Assembly (NCBI GenBank): GCA_003972865.1
Contig: QOAX01000085.1
Location: forward strand, 1-21,756
Source of the DNA: Verrucomicrobiota bacterium
GTDB taxonomy: Bacteria; Verrucomicrobiota; Verrucomicrobiia; Limisphaerales; UBA1096
Direction of reading: 5' to 3'
Length of the DNA: 21,756 bases
Positions 7,206 to 14,189 of this stretch are shown here, in pieces; the first letter of the stretch is position 1, and each line of letters starts with the position of its first letter. A program made the position numbers and the translations under genes. A model generated the notes under the pieces. The model saw only the letters and a list, made by a program, of their open reading frames with translations. It did not search any database and was not told the DNA's origin.

Positions 7206-7233
7206 TTGACAAGATGGGGAGGTTTAGTAGGTT
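7206..7233 (+). promoter_or_regulatory. Sigma-70-type promoter of rpsT
   Basis: A perfect TTGACA (7206-7211), a 16-bp spacer and TAGGTT (7228-7233, 3/6 match) lie in the gap between mrp and rpsT. The -35 is convincing and the -10 is weak. Transcription from here would give a leader of about 30 bases before the rpsT ATG. Confidence 0.45.
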
Positions 7234-7270
7234 GCGCGGCCTTTTCGCTGGTCAGCGATTTTTTTGAACG

Positions 7271-7540
7271 ATGCCCAATATCAAGTCCAAGTCAGCCAAG
7301 CGCCGGATGCGCAGTGATGCGGCCAAGCAGGCCCGCAACCGCTCTGTGAAGACGACCCTCAAGAGCGCCGAGCGTCGTCTCAATGATGCCATCAAGGAGG
7401 GCAACAAGGAAATCACCCAGGCCGCTTTGAATGCCGCTTCATCCGCATTTGACAAGGCAGCCAAGCTCGGGGTCATCCACTCCGCCAAGGCCGACCGCAA
7501 AAAGTCACGCTTGGCCAGCCGCGCCAACCCCGCTGCCTAA
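7271..7540 (+). CDS. rpsT: 30S ribosomal protein S20
   Basis: The 89-residue, very basic helical protein begins MPNIKSKSAKRRMRSDAAKQ and continues with NRSVKTTLKSAERRL and a C-terminal GVIHSAKADRKKSRLASR, the S20 pattern and usual length (85-90). It binds 16S rRNA early in 30S assembly. It stands alone with its own promoter and terminator, as in many genomes. No Shine-Dalgarno site is present; the leader just before the ATG is a T-run (GATTTTTTTGAACG). A partial palindrome (CGCTTGGCCAG) lies near the 3' end. Confidence 0.97.
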   Translation: MPNIKSKSAKRRMRSDAAKQARNRSVKTTLKSAERRLNDAIKEGNKEITQAALNAASSAFDKAAKLGVIHSAKADRKKSRLASRANPAA

Positions 7541-7567
7541 GCCAAGAGCGACCCTCACAGGATTTTG

Positions 7568-7595
7568 AAGCCCCACCGAGTGCGGGGCTTTTTTT
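7568..7595 (+). terminator. Rho-independent terminator of rpsT
   Basis: The stem AAGCCCC (7568-7574) pairs with GGGGCTT (7584-7590) around a 9-base loop, followed at once by a run of Ts to 7595. It lies 28 bp after the rpsT stop and just before the convergent SIMPL gene. Confidence 0.9.
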
Positions 7596-7616
7596 GTTCG
7601 GCAGGGGTAGGGAAAA

Positions 7617-8354
7617 CTACTCGGTGCGGTAGCGCATGGTGACGACGGCACGCACTTTCTTCTCGATGGTCGATGTGTCGTACATGCCCCAGCTCGATGT
7701 CTCGGTGGAGTTGGGCTGGGTGATTTGGAAGATGCCCTGCGAGGCGGAGATGATGTTGGCCACCCGGTTGCCGCTGCTCCTGGCCAGGCGCTCGGCCCGG
7801 AGCTTGGCGTTGTCGGCGGCCCGCTCGAGCAGGTCCAGTTTCAAATCCTCGAGCTTGGTATAGTAGAAACTGGGCGGGTAGGAGCGGAACGCGATGCCCT
7901 GCCGGATGAGTTGCGTGGACTCCTTGGCCAGGCGCTTGGCCAAGGCGACGTCGGTCGTTGTGACGGTGAACGTTTGTGTGAGCGTGTGGCTCTCAATTTC
8001 CGAGGTGGTGTGGCCCTTGGCATCACGCTTGTAGTGGGCGCTCGCGTTGATGGTGCCCTCCTCGATGGCCTCATCGGTGACGCTATGCTGGAGCAGAAAA
8101 TTCATCGTGGCGGTGAAGTGCAGTTGGATCTTGTCGTAGCCATCGACCGGGTCGGCAGCCCGTACCGAAATCTGCCCACGCCACGTGGCGAGGTCGGAGG
8201 TGATATCCTTCTCGGCAACGCCCTTGACCGTGACGCCGTCCGTTGCGGATCGCATTTTCTCCAGCGCTCGCCCGCCTATGAGCGCCGACACAATCAGGCC
8301 AAGCGACAGAATCGCCGCCACGCCGTACCACGGTTGTTTGCCTACATCAGCCAT
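7617..8354 (-). CDS. SIMPL (DUF541) domain protein, membrane-anchored
   Basis: The 245-residue protein starts MADVGKQPW, with one membrane helix (about 11-28) and an extracytoplasmic SIMPL/DUF541 domain recognisable from GVTVKGVAEKDITSDLATW, the TQTFTVTTTD strand, LIRQGIAFRSYPPSFYYTKLEDLK and the LRAERLARSSGNRVANIISASQGIFQI helix-strand. The biochemical role of the family is not settled. The ATG at 8354 was chosen because GGGGAT lies 5 bp upstream; a longer frame from 8408 adds residues read from the upstream gene. The start overlaps the end of the DUF445 gene by 13 bp. The adjacent palindrome pair at 7923-7944 encodes ALAKRLAKES. Confidence 0.88.
   Translation of the reverse strand: MADVGKQPWYGVAAILSLGLIVSALIGGRALEKMRSATDGVTVKGVAEKDITSDLATWRGQISVRAADPVDGYDKIQLHFTATMNFLLQHSVTDEAIEEGTINASAHYKRDAKGHTTSEIESHTLTQTFTVTTTDVALAKRLAKESTQLIRQGIAFRSYPPSFYYTKLEDLKLDLLERAADNAKLRAERLARSSGNRVANIISASQGIFQITQPNSTETSSWGMYDTSTIEKKVRAVVTMRYRTE
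7923..7947. repeat. Adjacent pair of palindrome copies within the SIMPL gene
   Basis: CTTGGCCAGG (7923-7932) and CTTGGCCAAG (7935-7944) are separated by two bases. On the coding (minus) strand they give ALAKRLAKES, so the pair fits a helix without breaking the frame. Confidence 0.8.
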
Positions 8355-8968
8355 AAAATCCCCAACTGCACCAAACCAATCACAAAGCCAAGCACGGCGC
8401 CAACCCATTCAATGAAGCGGAACTCCTTTTTCATGATGCCGAGCAGCATCTCCTCCAGCTTGTCGCTGGAAAACGCCTCCACCTTCTCGCGGACCACCGT
8501 CTCGACGTCCATGTTTTTCTCGAGGTGACTCATGAACATCTCGCCCAGTTCCGGCACCGCCTTGGCCAGGCACTCGACCAGTGCGTGCTTCACCTTGGCC
8601 ACCATGTCGGAGCCGAGGAACGTCGATACGATTGGGATGGTCTCCATCAGGTAGGTTTGTAGGAACTCATCCAGCTTCGCCTCGATCGTCTTGGTGGCGT
8701 GGGCAATGAACTCCTCGCTCTGAAGTTGCTTGCGTATGTCCTCCATCGAGAACAGCTCGCGAGCGACCAGTTGGCCCAGCTTTTCCGCCAGCGCCTTTTG
8801 CCGCTTGGGAAACACGCCCTGCACGCGCAGCCCGAGGATGCGCCGCTCTTGGCGCGGGTGGAACAGCATCCGCACGGCGAGGTGGTTGGTGCCCCAGCCG
8901 ATCACGGCGGCGATCACCGGCAGCAGGCACCAGGTCCATTCGAATACTTGCGGATCGGCTTCAGGCAT
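8342..8968 (-). CDS. DUF445 family membrane protein
   Basis: The 208-residue protein has an N-terminal hydrophobic segment followed by the DUF445 signature IGWGTNHLAVRMLFHPRQ, then FPKRQKALAEKLGQLVARELFS, a long helical middle and a C-terminal hydrophobic hairpin (about 188-207). YheB of Bacillus belongs to this family; the function is unknown. The start overlaps the trhO stop by 8 bp (ATGCCTGA) and the end overlaps the SIMPL gene by 13 bp, so all three must be co-translated. Confidence 0.88.
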   Translation of the reverse strand: MPEADPQVFEWTWCLLPVIAAVIGWGTNHLAVRMLFHPRQERRILGLRVQGVFPKRQKALAEKLGQLVARELFSMEDIRKQLQSEEFIAHATKTIEAKLDEFLQTYLMETIPIVSTFLGSDMVAKVKHALVECLAKAVPELGEMFMSHLEKNMDVETVVREKVEAFSSDKLEEMLLGIMKKEFRFIEWVGAVLGFVIGLVQLGILWLM

Positions 8969-9914
8969 CTTTGGTGGGTTGAGTTTCGGTTTTCGGCTTG
9001 CGCTTGGGCTGGTCGCCGAAGTGGTTGGTGTTACGTCCGCGCGCCAGTGACACCTGTCGGTGGCGCTCGAGCAGTCGGGCGCGGCGCTCCGGCGTCAGTT
9101 CGTCGGCGCAGCGCGGGCAGGACACGCCTTTCTTGTACTTGGGCGACTGCTTGTCCTTGTTTGTAATCGGCCAGCGACAGCCGAAACAAATCTCGTACTC
9201 GCCCTGTACGAGCCCGTGCTTCACCGACACGCGATGGTCGAACACAAAACAGTCGCCCTCCCAGAGGCTCTCCGCCTCGGGCGTGTTTTGCAGGTAGTTC
9301 AAAATGCCGCCGCGCAGCTGGAACACCTCCCTGAAGCCGTGCTGGAGCATGTAGGCCGACGCCTTTTCGCAGCGGATGCCGCCGGTGCAGAACATCGTGA
9401 TCTTCGGATGCTTGTCCGGTTCGAGATGTTTCTGCACGTACTCCGGCCACTCGCCGAACGATCCGGTCTTGGGATCGATCGCGCCACGGAAGGTGCCCAT
9501 CCCGACTTCGAAATCGTTGCGCGTGTCGATCACTGTCACCGCCGGGTCGCTGATCAGCGCGTTCCAGTCGCCCGGCTCGACGTATTCGCCAACGCACTTG
9601 CGCGGGTCGGCCTCCGGCGCTCCAAGCGTCACGATCTCCGGGCGCAGCAGCACTTTCATCCGGTGGAAGGTGACCCGTTCAGTGCCGGATAGCCGGGCGG
9701 ACAACCTGGCCAGGCGCTCGTCGCCGCGGAGGAACCCGAGTACTGACTCCACCCCGGCGCTCGGCCCGGCGATGGTGCCGTTGATGCCCTCGGGCGCAAG
9801 GATGATCGTGCCCTGCACCGAGTGGCGCTCGCACTCCTCCTTCAACGGCGCCCGCTTGGCATCAAAGTCGGGCAGGTCGGCAAACTGATAAAATGTGGCA
9901 ACGGTGGAATCCAT
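8961..9914 (-). CDS. trhO: tRNA uridine(34) hydroxylase, rhodanese-type (YceA/TrhO)
   Basis: This enzyme makes 5-hydroxyuridine at wobble position 34 of certain tRNAs. The 317-residue protein begins MDSTVATFYQF. It has the N-terminal UPF0176 domain (QGTIILAPEGINGTIAG), a central rhodanese domain with VIDTRNDFEVGMGTFRGAI and the active-site loop CTGGIRCEKAS, and a C-terminal zinc-binding segment with two CxxC pairs (CFGC, CPRC) and ERRARLLERHRQ. A longer open frame back to 10091 reads through the divergent intergenic region and is not family-like, so the ATG at 9914 is used. It is the first gene of the trhO-DUF445-SIMPL operon. Confidence 0.94.
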   Translation of the reverse strand: MDSTVATFYQFADLPDFDAKRAPLKEECERHSVQGTIILAPEGINGTIAGPSAGVESVLGFLRGDERLARLSARLSGTERVTFHRMKVLLRPEIVTLGAPEADPRKCVGEYVEPGDWNALISDPAVTVIDTRNDFEVGMGTFRGAIDPKTGSFGEWPEYVQKHLEPDKHPKITMFCTGGIRCEKASAYMLQHGFREVFQLRGGILNYLQNTPEAESLWEGDCFVFDHRVSVKHGLVQGEYEICFGCRWPITNKDKQSPKYKKGVSCPRCADELTPERRARLLERHRQVSLARGRNTNHFGDQPKRKPKTETQPTKDA

Positions 9915-10036
9915 GCGCTTGGACAGGCGGATGCGCCGCTTGGCAGGGGAGAATGCGAAAAACCGGCCTCCACAACAAGCCAACGTCATCGACAGCAACT
10001 TGACAAGCGCTTGGCCAAGCGGAACGGTCGTCGCGG

Positions 10037-10552
10037 ATGGAACGGGAGCAGGCATACATCCCGTGGCGATTTCTCGGCGGACTCTTCGCACTCACACTGG
10101 TGCTGTACTTCGCCGGGTTTAACGGCATCGAGTACCTGCGCGAACGCAAGGGCTCCTGGCGTGTGAACTTCGATGCCGCAGCGGCTGGCGGCCCGACGAT
10201 GACCATCCGCCAACCAGCGCTGGGCATCGACGGCTTTCGCGTGGTGTTCGAGGGCGCTAGCCCCGCCGGGCTCAAAAGTGGCGGGGTGGCATTTGATAAT
10301 CCCAAGCTCAACGCGCAGCCGATGGACACGACGCCCGAGAGCAGCCAGGAACTCAAGCAGCGCGCCTTCGCTGTGCCGTTCGGCGAGTGTATCTACCAGG
10401 ACCTGATGTTCCTGCCCGGCGTGGTGACGATGAACCTGCTGGGCCACGAGATCGAGCTGATGCCCCGCACCCTCGTCATCGACAAAAAAGAAGTCCCGTG
10501 GAGCACTCCCGGCAGCCGAATCACCGTTTCACTACCCGCTGAGGCCAAGTAA
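10037..10552 (+). CDS. Membrane-anchored protein of unknown function
   Basis: The 171-residue protein has a short basic N-terminus, one membrane helix (about 12-28, FLGGLFALTLVLYFAGF) and an extracytoplasmic part of about 135 residues that looks beta-rich (WRVNFDAAA, PTMTIRQPALGIDGFRVVF, ELMPRTLVIDKKEVPW). I do not recognise the family. It is divergent from trhO and ends 1 bp before the stop of the convergent kdsD. A full 14-bp palindrome (10008-10021) sits 15 bp before its ATG, where an upstream control site would lie. There is no good Shine-Dalgarno site. Confidence 0.75.
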   Translation: MEREQAYIPWRFLGGLFALTLVLYFAGFNGIEYLRERKGSWRVNFDAAAAGGPTMTIRQPALGIDGFRVVFEGASPAGLKSGGVAFDNPKLNAQPMDTTPESSQELKQRAFAVPFGECIYQDLMFLPGVVTMNLLGHEIELMPRTLVIDKKEVPWSTPGSRITVSLPAEAK

Positions 10553-10553
10553 G

Positions 10554-11525
10554 TCAGACAGCCTTGAGCTTGGGGAGATCCTGGGAATCGACGAGGCCGA
10601 CCGGTTCGCGCCTGGTGTTGACGACGATCAGGTCGTCGATGTTGCGCTCATTGAAAACCCGGATGGCGTCGGCGGCCAGAGCGTCTTCGCGGAGGCAGAT
10701 TGGTTTGCGGGTCATCACCTTGGCCAACGGCTGGTCGAGCACGCTGTCGCCCTTGGCCAAGTGACGGCGCAGGTCGCCGTCGGTGAAGACGCCGGCCAGC
10801 TTGCCCGACTTGTTCACGACGCTGACGCTGCCGGACTTGGCCTTGCCCATCACGAGCAGCGCGTCGCGGACGGTAGTGGTCTGCGGGGCGACCGGATTGC
10901 GAGCGCCGCTGCGCATGATGTCGGCGACCTTTAGCAACAACGCCCGGCCGATGGCTCCGCTGGGATGGTGCTTGGCAAATTCTGATTTCTTGAAGCCGCG
11001 CGCCTCGAGCACGGCCATGGCGAGCGCGTCGCCCATGACGAGCGAGGCGGTGGTACTGGCGGTGGGCGCCATGTTGAACGGGCAGGCTTCCTTTGGCACC
11101 TTGACGTTGAGCACGACCTCGGCATGTTGGCCAAGCGTGGATCGTGGCGCGCTGGTCACCGCGACGATCTGCACGGCGAATCGCCGGATGGCCGGCAGCA
11201 GGTTGATGAGCTCGTCGGTCTCGCCGGAGTAGCTCAGGGCGAGCAGGATGTCGCCGTCGTTGAGGATGCCCAAGTCGCCGTGCATGGCGTCGACGATGTC
11301 GAGCAGCACGGCGGGCGAGCCGGTGCTGGTGAAGGTGGCGGCAATCTTTCGGCCGATGTTGCCGGATTTGCCTACGCCAAGGACGACCAGCTTTTGCCGC
11401 TTGGCCAAGGCGGCGACGATCAACCCGACCGCCTGGTCGAACGACTTGGTCAGGTGCGAGCGCACCGCCTTCACAGCGGCGAGCTCGACATCGAACACTT
11501 CCCGGGCTCGCTTGAGGTGGGACAT
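10554..11525 (-). CDS. kdsD: Arabinose-5-phosphate isomerase (KdsD/KpsF family)
   Basis: Converts ribulose-5-phosphate to arabinose-5-phosphate, the first step toward Kdo for LPS. The 323-residue protein has an N-terminal SIS domain (GVGKSGNIGRKIAATFTSTG at 51-70, LSYSGETDE, KEACPFNMAPTAST, KHHPSGAIGRALL) and two C-terminal CBS domains (from about 200; IMRSG...VTT and VFTDGDLRRHL). The usual HPxEAxHGDLG loop reads DIVDAMHGDLG, lacking the HP pair. The ATG at 11525, 7 bp after the pheA stop, fits the family; an open frame from 11558 would overlap pheA. It is the last gene of the scpA-scpB-pheA-kdsD operon. Confidence 0.9.
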   Translation of the reverse strand: MSHLKRAREVFDVELAAVKAVRSHLTKSFDQAVGLIVAALAKRQKLVVLGVGKSGNIGRKIAATFTSTGSPAVLLDIVDAMHGDLGILNDGDILLALSYSGETDELINLLPAIRRFAVQIVAVTSAPRSTLGQHAEVVLNVKVPKEACPFNMAPTASTTASLVMGDALAMAVLEARGFKKSEFAKHHPSGAIGRALLLKVADIMRSGARNPVAPQTTTVRDALLVMGKAKSGSVSVVNKSGKLAGVFTDGDLRRHLAKGDSVLDQPLAKVMTRKPICLREDALAADAIRVFNERNIDDLIVVNTRREPVGLVDSQDLPKLKAV

Positions 11526-11532
11526 GGCCGGG

Positions 11533-12594
11533 TTACTCTCCGTTGGGGTAGGAACCAAGGATTTTCACGAAGCGGCTGATCCGCTCGAGTTCCTCGATGG
11601 CGTTGGCCACTTTCTTGTCTTCGTAGTGGCCGTCGCAGTCGATGAAAAACAGGTACTCCCACGCCTTGCGCTTGCTGGGGCGCGACTCGATTTTGGTCAT
11701 GTTGAGCCGGTATTTGCGGAACGGCCCCATGACCTCGTGCAGTGCGCCGACCTTGTCCTCGATGCCGATGACGAGGCTGGTGCGGTCGTTTTTCGTGGAG
11801 GGACCGCACTTACGGCCCAGCACAAAAAACCGGGGGGCGTTCGCGGCGTTGTCCTGAATGTTGTGGTCGACGATCTGCAGGTTGTAGCGCTCGGCGGCCA
11901 GCGACCCGGCAATGGCGGCACTGGCCTTGTCCTCGGCGGCCTTCTCGGCGGCGCGGGTGGTGGAGGAGGCCTCGATGACCTCGACCGACGGCAGGTTTTG
12001 CTGCATCCAGACACGGCATTGGGCCAGCGCCTGCGGGTGGGAGTAGAGCCGGCGAATCTTCGTGCGGCGGTTGCCGCGGACGAGGCAGTGCTGAATGGGC
12101 ATGACGATCTGCGCCACGATCTTGAGCGGGCTGTCGACGAACAGGTCCAGCGTGTGGGTGACGACGCCCTCGGTGGAGTTCTCGATCGGCACCACTCCGT
12201 AGTCGGCCCGGTCCTTTTGCACCTCGTCGAAGACGTCCTTGATGGTTTTCTGCGGTGTGTAGCGCAGGCTCGAGCCGAACTTGCGAATGGCGGCTTGGTG
12301 GGTGTACGTCGCCTCGGGGCCGAGATAGGCAACGGTGAGCGACTTCTCGAGCGAGAGCGAGCAGGACATGATCTCGCGGTAGATGGCCCGCATTGCCTCC
12401 TCGGGGATCGGGCCCTCGTTGAGCTTGGCCAGACGCTGGAAAATCAGCCGCTCGCGGTGCGGCGCGTAAATCTCCTCGCCGGCCTCAAGCTTGATCGCGC
12501 CGATGGCCAACGCGTGCCCCGTGCGTTCGTTGAGCAGTCGCACCAGTTTCCTGTCGATGGCGTCGATGGCTTTGCGGTGTTCCTCGAGGCTCAT
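11533..12594 (-). CDS. pheA: Bifunctional chorismate mutase / prephenate dehydratase
   Basis: Makes phenylpyruvate from chorismate via prephenate. The 353-residue protein has an AroQ-type chorismate mutase domain (1 to about 85, RKAIDAIDRKLVRLLNERT), a prephenate dehydratase domain (about 86-265, AYLGPEATYTHQAA, VVPIENSTEGVV) and a C-terminal ACT domain with the GAL (GALHEVM) and ESRP (IESRPSKR) motifs of phenylalanine feedback binding. The conserved catalytic TRF motif of the dehydratase reads PRF here (P254-R255-F256; codon CCC at 11833-11835), an unusual change. The gene starts 6 bp after the scpB stop. Confidence 0.93.
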   Translation of the reverse strand: MSLEEHRKAIDAIDRKLVRLLNERTGHALAIGAIKLEAGEEIYAPHRERLIFQRLAKLNEGPIPEEAMRAIYREIMSCSLSLEKSLTVAYLGPEATYTHQAAIRKFGSSLRYTPQKTIKDVFDEVQKDRADYGVVPIENSTEGVVTHTLDLFVDSPLKIVAQIVMPIQHCLVRGNRRTKIRRLYSHPQALAQCRVWMQQNLPSVEVIEASSTTRAAEKAAEDKASAAIAGSLAAERYNLQIVDHNIQDNAANAPRFFVLGRKCGPSTKNDRTSLVIGIEDKVGALHEVMGPFRKYRLNMTKIESRPSKRKAWEYLFFIDCDGHYEDKKVANAIEELERISRFVKILGSYPNGE

Positions 12595-12600
12595 AACCGG

Positions 12601-13287
12601 TTATTTGTCGTCGTCATCCTCGTCGTCTGCCTCGTTCGGGTCATCGTCGGCTTCATCGGTCTCGTTGTCGAGGGGGAGTTCCTCCTGTGAATCGTCAGCG
12701 GGCGCGGTGGCGAGTTCGACGTGAATGCGACGCAGCTCGTCGGCGGCGGGGAGTTCGTCCAGTTCCTTCAGCCCGAAGTGCTCGAGGAAAAACTGGGTGG
12801 TGCCGTAGAGCCGGGGGCGGCCGGGGGCGTCGGCCTCGCCGCAAACCTCGATCAACTCGCGCTCGACGAGCGTCTGCACGACGCCATCGACGGTGACGCC
12901 GCGAATCTGCTCCATCTCCGAGCGGGTGATCGGCTGCCGGTAGGCGATGATGGCGAGCGTCTCGAGCGCGGGGTGAGAGAGCTTGGGCGGCCGCGGCTTG
13001 GCCCCGACGAGCACCTGCAGCCAGGGGGCGAAATCCGGCTTGGTGACAAACTGCCAGTTGCCGCCGACGCAGGCCAGGCGGTAGCTGCGGTCGGCCGCGT
13101 CGTGCTCGACGGCGAGTTCCTCGAGCGCCTTCTCGACGGCGCGCACGGTGGCCTTGGCGTACTCCCCGGTTTGTGGCTCGTCCGGCAGCTTCTCCGGCGT
13201 CTCCCGGAGCAGCGTGCGCAGTTCACCGGTGCTCATCGGCTTTTGGGCCGAGAAGACGATCGCCTCCAGTATTTGTTTCAGTTCCAC
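12601..13287 (-). CDS. scpB: Segregation and condensation protein B
   Basis: The 228-residue protein has two winged-helix domains with the family motif HPALETLAIIAYRQPITRSEMEQIRGV, then RELIEVCGEADAPGRPRLYGTT and FLEHFGLKELDELP. ScpB dimers bind ScpA and the SMC ATPase to form the condensin complex. The C-terminal 30 residues are an extremely acidic Asp/Glu tail. The start is GTG, 5 bp after the scpA stop, so translation is probably coupled. Confidence 0.94.
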   Translation of the reverse strand: MELKQILEAIVFSAQKPMSTGELRTLLRETPEKLPDEPQTGEYAKATVRAVEKALEELAVEHDAADRSYRLACVGGNWQFVTKPDFAPWLQVLVGAKPRPPKLSHPALETLAIIAYRQPITRSEMEQIRGVTVDGVVQTLVERELIEVCGEADAPGRPRLYGTTQFFLEHFGLKELDELPAADELRRIHVELATAPADDSQEELPLDNETDEADDDPNEADDEDDDDK

Positions 13288-13292
13288 TGCGG

Positions 13293-14102
13293 TCAGGTTG
13301 TCACCGGTTCCGGTTGTTCCGGCTTGATCTGCTGCATCTCCACCGGGGCGATGAACATCTCGATCTCGCCGAACAAGTCATCCTGCGTGGCCATCAACTG
13401 CTTGAGCCGAATCAGTTCGAGCAGCGCGAGGAACGTGGCCACCACCTCGCCCCGGCTGCGCACACCGTCGAACAGCCCGCTGAACTTTAGCTGATCCACC
13501 CGGCCAAGCCGCTCGCGGATGGCCACGATCTTCTCGCTGATGCTCCAGCGATCCTCGACGATTTCGCCCTTGGCAGCCTCACGCCCGGCAACCCGCTGGA
13601 GTAGCTCGTTCACCGCTCCGACCAGGTCGAGAATGCTCGCCTCGAGCCGGTTGCCCATGGGCAGCGGGTCGATCGGGATGCTCCCGGGCCGCCGTGTGTA
13701 AACCTTCTCCCGCTCGATTTCCAGCCTTTGCAGGTCGTCCGAGGCGTCCTTGAACCGCTTGAACTCCACCAGCCTGCGGATCAGGTCCCAGCGCGGGTCC
13801 CCGTCATCCCCGTCATCGTCGTCTCCCACCTGCTCGCTCACCGGCAGCAGTTCGCGGCTCTTGATGTACATCATCGTCGAGGCCATGACGATGAACTCGC
13901 CGGCCTGGTCGAGGTCGAGTTGTTTCATCAACTCTACGTACTCGATGAACTGCGTGGCCAGCCCGGTCAGGTTCACCTCGCAAATATCCACCTCCTGCTT
14001 TTTCACGAGGAACAGCAGCAAATCCATGGGGCCCTCGAAGACCTTGAACTGAATCCTGAAATCGGGCATGCACGCCGGGGCACAGGTCTGTGCCGTCGGC
14101 AT
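13293..14102 (-). CDS. scpA: Segregation and condensation protein A (kleisin)
   Basis: The kleisin bridges the SMC head domains. The 269-residue protein carries the family start FKVFEGPMDLLLFLVKKQEVDICEV, the MASTMMYIKSRELLP segment, an acidic insert DDDDGDDGDP (near 90-105) and the C-terminal winged helix VVATFLALLELIRLKQLMATQ. The start may be the ATG at 14069, giving MPDFRIQFKVFEGP as is usual in the family. The ATG at 14102 adds 11 residues. Neither has a convincing Shine-Dalgarno site. It is the first gene of its operon and divergent from the NfeD gene. Confidence 0.93.
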   Translation of the reverse strand: MPTAQTCAPACMPDFRIQFKVFEGPMDLLLFLVKKQEVDICEVNLTGLATQFIEYVELMKQLDLDQAGEFIVMASTMMYIKSRELLPVSEQVGDDDDGDDGDPRWDLIRRLVEFKRFKDASDDLQRLEIEREKVYTRRPGSIPIDPLPMGNRLEASILDLVGAVNELLQRVAGREAAKGEIVEDRWSISEKIVAIRERLGRVDQLKFSGLFDGVRSRGEVVATFLALLELIRLKQLMATQDDLFGEIEMFIAPVEMQQIKPEQPEPVTT

Positions 14103-14189
14103 ACCCTAGTTGAGGAATGCGTCCCTTGGCAATAATCGACTCGCTTGGCGGGCTTGCCGCCACCGGTTGGGGCGGCTAATTTTGCGCGC

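Noticed and set aside
11248..12690. A 480-codon open frame on the + strand opposite kdsD and pheA
   Set aside because: It spans several convincing minus-strand genes with clear catalytic motifs and has low-complexity Val/Leu/Asp-rich composition typical of a shadow frame.
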